Source: Hamadaea sp.
GTDB lineage: Bacteria; Actinomycetota; Actinomycetes; Mycobacteriales; Micromonosporaceae
Direction of reading: 5' to 3'
NCBI RefSeq assembly: GCF_013362815.1
Contig: NZ_JABFVK010000066.1
Span: forward strand, 1-35,842
DNA length: 35,842 bases
How positions within the stretch are numbered: the first letter of the stretch is position 1; every line of letters begins with the position of its first letter. Under the pieces are notes generated by a model. It worked only from the letters and a program-made list of their open reading frames with translations. It was not told where the DNA came from and ran no database searches. The translations under genes were made by a program, and so were the position numbers. This document shows, piece after piece, positions 1 through 7,567 of this stretch.

Positions 1-2343
1 CATCACCTGACCTGGCGAGAGCGGTACGCCGAAGCGATCGCCATCGCCGAACCGGCGCTCCTGGGCCGGTTGACCTGCTCCGAGCAGCCGCAGTCGATCC
101 TGACCGCGCTGATGATCCCGTATCTGCGGACCGGCCGGTTGGACGAAGCGCGCGATGCACACCGGCGGGCGTACCGGGCCTTCCAGACCAAGCCGGCCGA
201 CCTCGGCTCGGTCGCCGACCACGTCGAGTTCTGCGGGCTGACCGGCAACGAGATCCGGGGCCTCGAACTGATCGAGCGGCACCTGGGCTGGCTGGAGAAG
301 CCGCCGACGCCGAAGGCGGAGATGGAGTTCGCCTCCGCGGCCGCGCACATTCTTCGCCGGCTCACCGCTCAGGGCCAGGGCGACCTGGCGATCCGGTCCG
401 GTTGGACGGTCGCGACGCTGGCCGAGAACCTGGCCGACCGAGCTCGGGCGCTCGCAACCAGGTTCGACGAGCGCAACGGCAACGCGTACCAGAGTGAACG
501 GATCGCGAGGCGCTTGGACGCCGAGCCGATCGTCGAGTATCTGCCCTTGTCCATCACGGCGGCCCACCGGTCGCGGGTAGTGCCGGAGGAATACGCGGAG
601 CCGGAGCCGGTCGAGCCGGACCTGAGCGCGGCGCCGGAGTCGCTGAGCCTGGACGCGCAGCTGGACCTCGCTGAGGAGTGGCTGCGGGAGCAGGACCCAC
701 GCGGCGAGGCGCTGGCCGACCGGGTGCTTGCGAGCTGGCGATCCACCACCGACGGGCCGCTCACCGCCACTCAGCAGGGCCGGATCGCGATGCTTCAGGT
801 CAGCCGGTTGCCCGACGACGACCTCGCGGGCATCCAAGCCGGTCTGCTGGTAGCGGTGAGCGCGTTCGCCGAAGCCGGTGACCTCGCGCGCGAGGCGGCG
901 TGCCGGGTGCAACTGGCGATCGCGCAGTTCCAGACGCAGCCGCAGGAGCCGATCGGCGGCGAACCGGCCGAGCTGACCATGGCGCGGCAGGCGGCCGAAG
1001 CGGTGCTGTCGGGCACCACCGACGGCGTGCTGCGACGGGTGACCCTGCTGCGAGTGGCCTACCTGGAGACCATCGCGGGGCAGACCGAGGCGGCACTCGC
1101 CTCGATCGATGCCGCCGACGCCGAACCGGGTCATGTGCCGCTGCGGCATCGGGTGCAGAGCCTCATGATGCGGGCCGGCTTGGTGCACGCGTTGGACCGC
1201 GTCGACGAGACCCGCGACCTGGTCGGCGCGGCGGTCCAGGTGCTACGTCCGCTGGGCCGGTCGAACGAGCTGGCGTCGGCCCTGATCACGTACGCCAACC
1301 TGGTCGGCAGCCTGGGTGAGCACACCCCGGCGCTGGCGGCCTTCGAAGAGGCGGCGTCGGTGGCGATCGACCCGGAACTGCGTCGCAGCGCTCGGGCGAA
1401 CGCCGGATTCATGCTGGTCAACAGCGACCGGGCGGCTGAGGTCATCGACGACATCGTGGAGCACGTCTGCCTCATGGCGGCCGAGGGCGAGGACCGGGCC
1501 GCGGCGTACTCCCGGCATCGGCTGGCGGTCGCGTTGGCCACGACGCGCCGATTCCGTGAGGCCGCGGAGGTGGCCGAGGAAGCGTTGGCGTACTTCGCCG
1601 CCGAGGCGGAGGACGAGCAGGTGATCGCGGACGAGTGCCGCGATCTGCTCGCCCGGGTCTACGACGAGATGGGGGAACCGCTGGCCGCGTTGGCCCAGCT
1701 GGAGGCGCTGGCCGCCGGACGGGGCGGCTACGACGACGCCGGATATCGGGCGCATCTGCTCGAACGGATGGCGGAGGTGCTGTATCGGGTCGATCGGGAT
1801 CGGGAGGCGGGCCTGCGCTACGGCGAGGCGGCCGACGGTTACCGGTCGGCGGGAGAGCGCCCGTCGGCGGCCCGGGCGCTGCGCCGCCGCATCCTCGCCC
1901 TGCACTACGGGCGGGACTCGGCGGCGGCGGTCGAGGCGATCGAACAGGCCACGGCGTACGCCGGGAGCGCCGATCCGGAGCACGAGCCGGGTATCGTCTG
2001 GGAACACGCGATGGCCTGCTACGACGGTGCCTTCGTGCTGGCCGACCAGCGGGCGTACGCCGATGCGCTGGCCGTCGCGGAGAAGGCTCCCGAGCTCTTC
2101 CGCTCGATCGAGGCGTTCGAGGAGGCGGCCTTCGCCGAGCTGCGCCACGGGGAGATCCTGGTCGCCGCTGGTGATCCTCGGGCGGGGGAACTCGTCCTGC
2201 GCCGGGTGCTCGAGGGACTGCCTCGGGATCATCAGGCGCGGGCGGAGTCGGCGTGGTGGCTCGCGCGAGCCCTGGACGAGCAGGGTGAAGCCGAGAAGGC
2301 CCGCGAACTCCGCAAAGCGTACGATCTTCCAGAACGCGACTAA
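1..2343 (+). CDS. TPR-repeat helical protein, 5' end outside window
   Basis: The frame is open from the first base of the window and ends at TAA 2341-2343, so 780 residues are visible and the start lies upstream. The sequence is a long run of Ala/Glu/Leu/Arg-rich helical pairs typical of tetratricopeptide repeats (for example AGLRYGEAADGYRSAGERPS near the C-terminal third and AESAWWLARALDEQGEAEKA at the end). No signal peptide, membrane segment or catalytic motif is seen in the visible part, so it is probably a cytoplasmic scaffold or the sensor part of a larger protein; the missing N-terminus could hold an effector domain. Its stop codon touches the putative operator of the next gene. Family identity is well supported; function is unknown. 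Confidence 0.8.
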   Translation, partial: HHLTWRERYAEAIAIAEPALLGRLTCSEQPQSILTALMIPYLRTGRLDEARDAHRRAYRAFQTKPADLGSVADHVEFCGLTGNEIRGLELIERHLGWLEKPPTPKAEMEFASAAAHILRRLTAQGQGDLAIRSGWTVATLAENLADRARALATRFDERNGNAYQSERIARRLDAEPIVEYLPLSITAAHRSRVVPEEYAEPEPVEPDLSAAPESLSLDAQLDLAEEWLREQDPRGEALADRVLASWRSTTDGPLTATQQGRIAMLQVSRLPDDDLAGIQAGLLVAVSAFAEAGDLAREAACRVQLAIAQFQTQPQEPIGGEPAELTMARQAAEAVLSGTTDGVLRRVTLLRVAYLETIAGQTEAALASIDAADAEPGHVPLRHRVQSLMMRAGLVHALDRVDETRDLVGAAVQVLRPLGRSNELASALITYANLVGSLGEHTPALAAFEEAASVAIDPELRRSARANAGFMLVNSDRAAEVIDDIVEHVCLMAAEGEDRAAAYSRHRLAVALATTRRFREAAEVAEEALAYFAAEAEDEQVIADECRDLLARVYDEMGEPLAALAQLEALAAGRGGYDDAGYRAHLLERMAEVLYRVDRDREAGLRYGEAADGYRSAGERPSAARALRRRILALHYGRDSAAAVEAIEQATAYAGSADPEHEPGIVWEHAMACYDGAFVLADQRAYADALAVAEKAPELFRSIEAFEEAAFAELRHGEILVAAGDPRAGELVLRRVLEGLPRDHQARAESAWWLARALDEQGEAEKARELRKAYDLPERD

Positions 2344-2355
2344 ACGGGCGTTAAG
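2340..2355. promoter_or_regulatory. Putative TetR operator at the TetR gene
   Basis: Inverted repeat CTAAACGGGCGTTAAG, with core AACGGGCGTT at 2343-2352. It overlaps the stop codon of the TPR gene and lies about 36-45 bases upstream of the TetR start codon, over the expected -35 region. The core AACGNNCGTT recurs at 9664-9673 and 9680-9689, and with one mismatch at 2986-2995. Assignment to the adjacent TetR protein (autoregulation) is inference. Confidence 0.5.
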
Positions 2356-2375
2356 TTTCGGGGTTGACTGGCGAG

Positions 2376-2381
2376 TAGGCT
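2376..2381 (+). promoter_or_regulatory. -10 element of a leaderless TetR-gene promoter
   Basis: TAGGCT followed by six bases and the GTG start at 2388. There is no purine-rich ribosome-binding site in between, so the mRNA probably begins at or next to the start codon. Confidence 0.5.
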
Positions 2382-2387
2382 GACCGG

Positions 2388-2975
2388 GTGACGATCGAGC
2401 AGCAGGTAGACACCCCCCGCAAGCGCTCGCGGCGTGACGAGATTCTCCAGATCGCCGTCGGCCTTTTCGCGACTCGCGGCTACCACGGCGTGTCCATGGA
2501 CGACATCGGCAAGGAAGCCGGTGTGACGGGGCCCGCTCTCTACCACCACTTCGCCGGCAAGGACGCCATGCTGGTCGCGGCGCTCAAACCGGTCAGCGAA
2601 GGCCTGCTGTCCGGCGGCCGGGAACGGGCCGAGGCGCATCGGGGCCACCCGACCGCCGCGCTGGAGGCGCTCGTCGACTTCCACGTCGAATTCGCGCTGG
2701 CCCACCCCGCGGTGATCGCCCTGCACCTGCACGAGCTGGACCGGCTGCCCGAGGAGCCCCGCCGGGAGATCCGCCGGTTGCAGCGCCGGTATGTGGAGGA
2801 GTGGGTCACTGTGCTCACCGCCGTCCGGTCGGAGCTGACCGACGGTGAGGCGCGGGTGCTGGCTCACGCCGTGTTCGGCCTGATGAACAGCACCCCGTTC
2901 CTGGGCGGCGAGGTCGAGCGAGATCGCCGCGCCGTGCTCCTGCGGGCGGCCGCGCTGTCCGCGCTGAGCGCTTAG
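2388..2975 (+). CDS. TetR-family transcriptional regulator
   Basis: A 195-residue protein with a TetR-type helix-turn-helix at about residues 15-62 (DEILQIAVGLFATRGYHGVS, then DIGKEAGVTGPALYHHFAGK) and an all-helical ligand/dimer domain after it. The length is normal for TetR. The GTG start sits six bases after a TAGGCT -10 element, which suits leaderless translation. It lies immediately upstream of, and codirectional with, the biotin carboxylase and HMG-CoA lyase genes; the promoters of these genes and of the distant carboxyltransferase gene carry related inverted repeats. It is therefore probably the local repressor of acyl-CoA (leucine or branched-chain) degradation, relieved by an acyl-CoA ligand. 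The family is certain; ligand and regulon are inference. Confidence 0.92.
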   Translation: MTIEQQVDTPRKRSRRDEILQIAVGLFATRGYHGVSMDDIGKEAGVTGPALYHHFAGKDAMLVAALKPVSEGLLSGGRERAEAHRGHPTAALEALVDFHVEFALAHPAVIALHLHELDRLPEEPRREIRRLQRRYVEEWVTVLTAVRSELTDGEARVLAHAVFGLMNSTPFLGGEVERDRRAVLLRAAALSALSA

Positions 2976-2980
2976 GTGCG

Positions 2981-3000
2981 ACCTTAACGATCGATAAGGT
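2981..3000. promoter_or_regulatory. Operator/promoter of the biotin carboxylase gene
   Basis: A 20-base inverted repeat, ACCTTA at 2981-2986 and TAAGGT at 2995-3000 around CGATCG at 2988-2993, with only one mismatched pair. The right arm TAAGGT also looks like a -10 hexamer, with TTAGGT (2972-2977) 17 bases upstream as a possible -35. A bound repressor would cover the -10. The inner 2986-2995 matches AACGNNCGTT with one mismatch. Confidence 0.6.
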
Positions 3001-3012
3001 AGCGTCCGAGGG

Positions 3013-4356
3013 GTGTTCGAGATTGAGTCCCTCCTCGTCGCCAACCGCGGCGAGATCGCGCGCCGGGTGATCCGTACGGCGAAACGCCTGGGTATCCGCA
3101 CGATCGCCGTCCACTCCGACGTCGACGCGGGCCTGCCCTTCGTCCTGGAAGCGGACGAAGCGGTGCTCATCGGTCCGGCGAATCCGGCGCAGAGCTACCG
3201 CAACGCCGAGGCTGTCCTGGCGGCCGCCAAGCAGACGGGGGCGCAGGCGATCCACCCCGGCTACGGCTTCCTCTCGGAGAACGCGGAATTCGCCCGGCAG
3301 GTCGAAGCGGCCGGGCTGCTCTGGGTCGGTCCGTCGCCGGAGGCCATCACCGCCATGGGCGACAAGATCAACGCCCGGAACCTGATGGCGGCGGCGGGCG
3401 TACCGGTGGCTCCGGGAACCACCGACCCGGCCGGTTCCGTCGAGGAGGCGCTGGCCGAGGCCGAGCGGATCGGCTTCCCGGTGATGATCAAGGCAGCGGC
3501 CGGCGGCGGCGGCATGGGCATGGCCCCGGCCCGCGACGAGGCAACCTTCCGGACCGAGTACGACAAGGTCCGCGGGTTCGCCGAGCGGATGTTCGGCGAC
3601 GGCTCGGTCCTGATCGAAAAGTTCTACCCTAGCGTGCGGCACATCGAGGTGCAGATCCTCGGGCTCGCCGACGGCACGGTGGTCGCCCTGGGCGAGCGCG
3701 AGTGCTCGGTGCAGCGGCGCAACCAGAAGCTGGTCGAGGAGTCGCCCTCGCCAGCGAGCATGCTCACGCCGGAGCGGCGTCGGGCCCTGCATGCCTCGGC
3801 GGTACGCGCGGGGGAGGCGGTCGGCTATCGCAACGCGGGTACGGTCGAATGCCTTCTCGATCCGGCGACCGGGGACTTCTTCTTCCTGGAGATGAACACG
3901 CGACTACAGGTCGAGCATCCGATCACCGAGGCGGTCTTCGGGATCGACCTGGTCGAGGCCCAGCTGCGGATCGCTGCCGGGCTGCCCGTCGAGGTGCCGA
4001 CGACGTCGACCGGGCACGCGATCGAGCTGCGGATCAACGCCGAGGACCCGAAGCGTTTCCTGCCCGGCCCGGGTGCGGTGACGGTGTGGGCGGAGCCGGC
4101 CGGGCTGCCCGGCATCCGGGTGGACTCCGGGTACGCCGCCGGTACGACGGTCACCCCGAACTACGACTCGCTGATGGCCAAGCTGGTGGCGTACGGGGCA
4201 GATCGAGCGGAGGCGATCGACCGGCTGCGGGCGGCCGTCGCGGCGTTCCAGATCGCCGGGCCCAAGAACAATCTGCCGTTCTTCGCCGAACTCCTCGAGA
4301 ACGAGGAATTCTTGAGTGGGGACTACGACACCGCCATCGTTTCCCGGATGAGGTGA
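3013..4356 (+). CDS. Biotin carboxylase subunit of acyl-CoA carboxylase
   Basis: ATP-dependent carboxylation of biotin on a carrier protein, the first half-reaction of an acyl-CoA carboxylase. The 447 residues show the N-terminal fold (SLLVANRGEIARRVI), the ATP-grasp glycine-rich loop (AAAGGGGMGM, about 161-170), ERECSVQRRNQKLVEESPS (228-246) and the catalytic EMNTRLQVEHP (293-303). In the last motif R297 and E301 align with E. coli AccC R292 and E296. The protein ends where a stand-alone AccC ends: there is no C-terminal biotinyl domain and no AMKM motif, unlike the fused AccA1-type alpha subunits of mycobacteria. The GTG start is only about 5-6 bases from the expected transcript start. HMG-CoA lyase follows after 7 bases in the same operon. 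The likely substrate class (3-methylcrotonyl-CoA or a similar acyl-CoA) is inferred from the neighbours. Confidence 0.93.
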   Translation: MFEIESLLVANRGEIARRVIRTAKRLGIRTIAVHSDVDAGLPFVLEADEAVLIGPANPAQSYRNAEAVLAAAKQTGAQAIHPGYGFLSENAEFARQVEAAGLLWVGPSPEAITAMGDKINARNLMAAAGVPVAPGTTDPAGSVEEALAEAERIGFPVMIKAAAGGGGMGMAPARDEATFRTEYDKVRGFAERMFGDGSVLIEKFYPSVRHIEVQILGLADGTVVALGERECSVQRRNQKLVEESPSPASMLTPERRRALHASAVRAGEAVGYRNAGTVECLLDPATGDFFFLEMNTRLQVEHPITEAVFGIDLVEAQLRIAAGLPVEVPTTSTGHAIELRINAEDPKRFLPGPGAVTVWAEPAGLPGIRVDSGYAAGTTVTPNYDSLMAKLVAYGADRAEAIDRLRAAVAAFQIAGPKNNLPFFAELLENEEFLSGDYDTAIVSRMR

Positions 4357-4363
4357 GCCACAG

Positions 4364-5251
4364 ATGAGAGTGAGCATCCGTGAGGTCGGCCCGCGCGACG
4401 GGCTGCAGAACGAGGAGCCGGTTCCGACGGCGGCGAAGGTCGAGCTGATCGACGCGCTTAGTGCCACCGGGGTGGGCCGGATCGAGGCGGTCAGCTTCGT
4501 GCATCCCAAGGCGATCCCGCAGATGGCCGACGCCGACGAGGTGTGGGCGAAGATCACGCGGAATCCCGCGGTGCGCTACAGCGCCCTCGTCCCCAACGTA
4601 CGCGGAGCGCAGCGCGCGATCGCCGCCGGTTTCACCGAGGTCGAGGTGGTGATCTCGGCGTCCGATACGCACAACCGGCGCAACATCAACCGCAGCACCG
4701 ACGAGTCGTTGGCCGATCTCCTGGAACTCATCGAGATCCTGCACGCCGGGGGAGCGACGGCGGAACTGATCATCGCAACTAGTTTCGGCTGCCCGTACGA
4801 GGGCGACATCGACCCGAACCGAGTTGCCTCCATTGTGGAGAAAGCCGTCGGGATGGGCGTCGACCGGGTGGCTTTCGGCGACACCACGGGCATGGCGACG
4901 CCACGCCGCGTACGCGATGTGCTCGATCGGGTGAACCGGGAAAAGCCGCTGCTGTGCCACTTCCACAACACGCGGGGCACTGGGCTCGCCAACATCCTGA
5001 CGGCGTTGGAGCTGGGGATCACGGAGTTCGACGCGAGCGTCGGCGGTCTCGGTGGCTGCCCGTACGCCCCCGGCGCGACCGGCAACGTGGCGACCGAGGA
5101 AGTCGTGCACATGCTGCACGACATGGGTTACGAGACCGGTATCGACCTCGACAAACTCGTCGAAGTGGCCGAGTCGGCCCAGCGGATCGTAGGTCGCGAG
5201 CTGCCCAGCGGAGTGCTCCGGGCCGGACCGCGATATCGGACAATTGCTTGA
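4364..5251 (+). CDS. mvaB: Hydroxymethylglutaryl-CoA lyase
   Basis: Cleaves (S)-HMG-CoA to acetyl-CoA and acetoacetate, the last step of leucine breakdown. The 295-residue length is typical of bacterial enzymes. Visible motifs are EVGPRDGLQNE (7-17, catalytic Arg/Asp), LCHFHNTRGTGLAN (197-210, metal-binding His199 and His201) and the family signature GGLGGCPYAPGATGNVATE (227-245) with catalytic Cys232. The ATG start follows an AGGTGAG ribosome-binding site that overlaps the end of the biotin carboxylase gene, so the two are co-transcribed. Together with the carboxylase and acyl-CoA dehydrogenase genes it points to leucine/isovalerate catabolism. Confidence 0.95.
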   Translation: MRVSIREVGPRDGLQNEEPVPTAAKVELIDALSATGVGRIEAVSFVHPKAIPQMADADEVWAKITRNPAVRYSALVPNVRGAQRAIAAGFTEVEVVISASDTHNRRNINRSTDESLADLLELIEILHAGGATAELIIATSFGCPYEGDIDPNRVASIVEKAVGMGVDRVAFGDTTGMATPRRVRDVLDRVNREKPLLCHFHNTRGTGLANILTALELGITEFDASVGGLGGCPYAPGATGNVATEEVVHMLHDMGYETGIDLDKLVEVAESAQRIVGRELPSGVLRAGPRYRTIA

Positions 5252-5331
5252 TTTTTCCCAATACTCACGTGTCCGGCCTATGCGGGAATCGTTGTCCATA
5301 GCGGAGTTTCCACTACCGCTGAAGGGCGACC

Positions 5332-6144
5332 ATGACCGCAACCCGGAACGGCCGGTTCAAGCGCGCAGCACTGCGCGCCGTGACCGTCGCCGGGTTCGCA
5401 GCGGCCGCCTGGTTCGCGGGAACTGCTGCCGCGCACGCCGCTGAGCAGCCGGAAACCCAGTCCGATCCCGCGGCGGCTTTCGGTGAAGCCCACGCCGTCG
5501 GCGGGTCTGCCGATCAGGCACTGGACACCGGCGAGGACCGCCTCGCGCCGGACCTGGTCACCACGTTGCTCCGGGTCGCACCGGAACTCGACGTCCAGCA
5601 CGTGGTGACCGGCGTCGACGCGGTCCTCGCCGTGCCCGGCAATCTGTTGTCCCGGCCGGCTCCGGACGATCCCGATGATCCCGCCGCGCCGATCGATCCT
5701 CGCGAGCAGCATCCGCGTCCGCATCCGGGTCCGTCCGCCCTCTGCGGCGAGCACGACCCACTGCTCGCGCTGGTGCGCCAGGTGATCCAGCCGGCCCGTC
5801 GCACGCTCACGGCTGCGGTCGGTCCGGCGCTGAGCGCCATCCCCGTGGGTGTGCTTCCGGCTCACAAGTCCACAGTGGTACGCACAACGCCGCTCGCCCG
5901 CCAGGGCAACATCGCCGTCCACGTTCCCAGCGGCGGCGACGGCTCTCGGCGTACCAGTGATCTCGGTGATTGCGCGCCGAGCACGACGCCCGCGGGCGGT
6001 TCCCACGGTGGAACCGGCGCGCCGTCCGCGACCTTGGCGGCAGTGGCCGTCTTGATCGCACCGCTGGCCCGAGCCTTGCGCCGGGCGGCGGACAGTGCCC
6101 TGCGGCGGGCCGATTCGCCGCGTCCCACCAGCTCGCCCGACTGA
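5332..6144 (+). CDS. Secreted, probably membrane-tethered protein of unknown function
   Basis: A 270-residue protein. The N-terminus is a clear Sec signal peptide (basic start RNGRFKRAALR, hydrophobic AVTVAGFAAAAWFAGTAAA, cleavage near AHA-A around residue 36-37). The mature part is Pro/Asp-rich in the middle and has two cysteines (SALCGEHD and LGDCAPS). Near the C-terminus is a hydrophobic stretch (ATLAAVAVLIAPLARAL) followed by Arg-rich residues, which looks like a tail anchor. I do not recognise a named domain. It lies 174 bases upstream of the chaplin-like gene on the same strand, so a role at the same surface structure is plausible. A hairpin at 6221-6243 separates the two. Real gene: high confidence; function: none assigned. 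Confidence 0.75.
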   Translation: MTATRNGRFKRAALRAVTVAGFAAAAWFAGTAAAHAAEQPETQSDPAAAFGEAHAVGGSADQALDTGEDRLAPDLVTTLLRVAPELDVQHVVTGVDAVLAVPGNLLSRPAPDDPDDPAAPIDPREQHPRPHPGPSALCGEHDPLLALVRQVIQPARRTLTAAVGPALSAIPVGVLPAHKSTVVRTTPLARQGNIAVHVPSGGDGSRRTSDLGDCAPSTTPAGGSHGGTGAPSATLAAVAVLIAPLARALRRAADSALRRADSPRPTSSPD

Positions 6145-6220
6145 ACGAGAGCTACCGCGCGCCGCCGAGCGCGCCCTCGATCCCCAGGTACGCGGCAGCA
6201 GTTTCCGCGCGCCTGCGGCG

Positions 6221-6243
6221 GGTCCGGTGTCTGCGTCCGGACC
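6221..6243 (+). other. Stem-loop between the secreted-protein gene and the chaplin-like gene
   Basis: GGTCCGG (6221-6227) and CCGGACC (6237-6243) form a perfect 7-bp stem with a 9-base loop. No T-tract follows. It may be a weak terminator, a processing site or a 5' UTR element of the chaplin-like mRNA. The rest of 6145-6318 shows nothing else recognisable. Confidence 0.4.
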
Positions 6244-6318
6244 AGCGATCACGGCACAACACGCACATCACTGCACTCGCGGACCCCCCGGTCTGCAACA
6301 CCCGAAAGGCAATGAACC

Positions 6319-7470
6319 ATGAACTCGTGGGCTCGTAAGTCCCTGAAGGCCGGCGCGATCTCGGCCGGTTTCCTGCTGGCCGGCGCGTCCGCCGCGCACG
6401 CCAGTGATCTGACCACGTCGAACAACGTCGGCATCGGCAACGGTACGCAGGTGGACGCGCACATCCAGGCGCCGATCAACGTCTGCGGCAACGCGATCTC
6501 GGTGCTGGGCGGCGCGTCGGCGGGCTGCGTCGGCGGCGCGTGGGCGACCCACCCCGGTGAGCTGGGCAACCTGGTGAGCAGCGACAACTTCGGACTGCTC
6601 AACGGGACGCAGCTGCGGGCGCTGTTGCAGGCCCCGATCGACGCGTGTGGCAACGCGATCGGCGTCGGTGGTTCCGCCACCGCCTGGTGCGTCGGCGGTT
6701 CGTCGGCCAAGGTGGAGTCGGCGGCGCTGGAGTCGGCCCGGACCGAAGGCGCGACCCTGACCAGTACGCAGAACGTCGGCCTCCTCAACGGAACGCAGGT
6801 GCTGGCCCCGATCCAGATCCCGATCGACGTGTGCGGCAACGCGATCGGCGTCCTCGGCGGGGCGACCGCTGGATGCGTGGGCGGCTCGCACGCCTCGCTC
6901 GACGCGGAGAGCCTGCCGGACGCCTGGACCGGGCTCAACTTCGGCATCGGCAACGGCACCCAGCTGATGCCGCTGATCCAGATCCCGATCGACATCTGCG
7001 GCAACGCCATCGCCGTCCTGGGCAGCGCGACCGCGTCCTGCCACGGCGGCGCGGACGCCGTGATCGGCGACGGCCCGAGCGGGCACGGCCCCGACACCTA
7101 TGTGAAGGACAAGCCGGCCCACCACAACACCAAGAACACCAAGAAGAAGCACGTCAAGGGCGGCAAGAAGACCGAGGGCCTGCCGCTGGTCGGCGACCTC
7201 GTCGGCACCCTGACCGGCCTGACCGGCAACCTCACCGGCTCGGATGCGCGTACGCTGCCCGCTCCGGCGGCCAAGCACGGCAAGGGCGGCTACGGTGACG
7301 GCGGTTCGTGCGCGAACCTGACCAGCGCCATGAACGCCGGTGTCCTCAATGGGACCCAGGTTCTCCTGCCCGTCCAGGCACCGATCGACATCTCCGGCAA
7401 CGCTGTGGCCGTGGGCGGCAGCTCCACCGCGTACAGCACCGGCGGTGCGACCGCGACTCTGACCTGCTAA
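6319..7470 (+). CDS. Secreted protein with five chaplin-like repeats
   Basis: A 383-residue protein with a signal peptide (cleavage near AHA at 26-28). It carries five copies of a chaplin-like unit of about 40 residues with the pattern NxGxxNGTQ...PI(D/N)xCGNAxxVxGxAxAxCxGG. The copies are at residues 34-73, 88-127, 149-189, 205-244 and 336-376. Copies 1-4 each have two cysteines 14 residues apart (56/70, 110/124, 172/186, 227/241), as in chaplins of Streptomyces, the amyloid-forming coat proteins of aerial hyphae and spores. In copy 5 both cysteines are serine (359, 373), but Cys331 and Cys383 flank the copy. Between copies 4 and 5 lie a Lys/His-rich segment (263-284) and a Gly/Leu-rich amphipathic segment (about 287-304). 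There is no LPXTG sorting signal or C-terminal membrane anchor. Classical chaplins have one or two domains, so five is unusual. Amyloid or surface-film function is inferred from the family. Confidence 0.85.
   Translation: MNSWARKSLKAGAISAGFLLAGASAAHASDLTTSNNVGIGNGTQVDAHIQAPINVCGNAISVLGGASAGCVGGAWATHPGELGNLVSSDNFGLLNGTQLRALLQAPIDACGNAIGVGGSATAWCVGGSSAKVESAALESARTEGATLTSTQNVGLLNGTQVLAPIQIPIDVCGNAIGVLGGATAGCVGGSHASLDAESLPDAWTGLNFGIGNGTQLMPLIQIPIDICGNAIAVLGSATASCHGGADAVIGDGPSGHGPDTYVKDKPAHHNTKNTKKKHVKGGKKTEGLPLVGDLVGTLTGLTGNLTGSDARTLPAPAAKHGKGGYGDGGSCANLTSAMNAGVLNGTQVLLPVQAPIDISGNAVAVGGSSTAYSTGGATATLTC
6418..7446 (+). repeat. Five coding repeats of a chaplin-like unit
   Basis: Repeat units at 6418-6537, 6580-6699, 6763-6885, 6931-7050 and 7324-7446. 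They share DNA words such as GGCAACGCGATC as well as protein motifs, so they arose by internal duplication. The fifth unit is separated by about 270 bases of unrelated linker and has diverged at its cysteine codons. Confidence 0.8.
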
Positions 7471-7525
7471 TCAGCAGGAATCTGTACCCGCTCGTTCCGC
7501 GTATGCGGACGGCGTCCACATAGAA

Positions 7526-7558
7526 CCGGGGCCGGGCGAACTCTCGCCCGGGCCCCGG
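7526..7558. terminator. Bidirectional hairpin terminator between the chaplin-like and flotillin genes
   Basis: A strong G+C stem: left arm 7526-7539, loop ACTC at 7540-7543, right arm 7544-7558, complementary over 14 pairs with one bulged G. It lies between two convergent stop codons. It has no T-tract, as is common for actinobacterial terminators. Confidence 0.7.
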
Positions 7559-7567
7559 CCATCCGCG

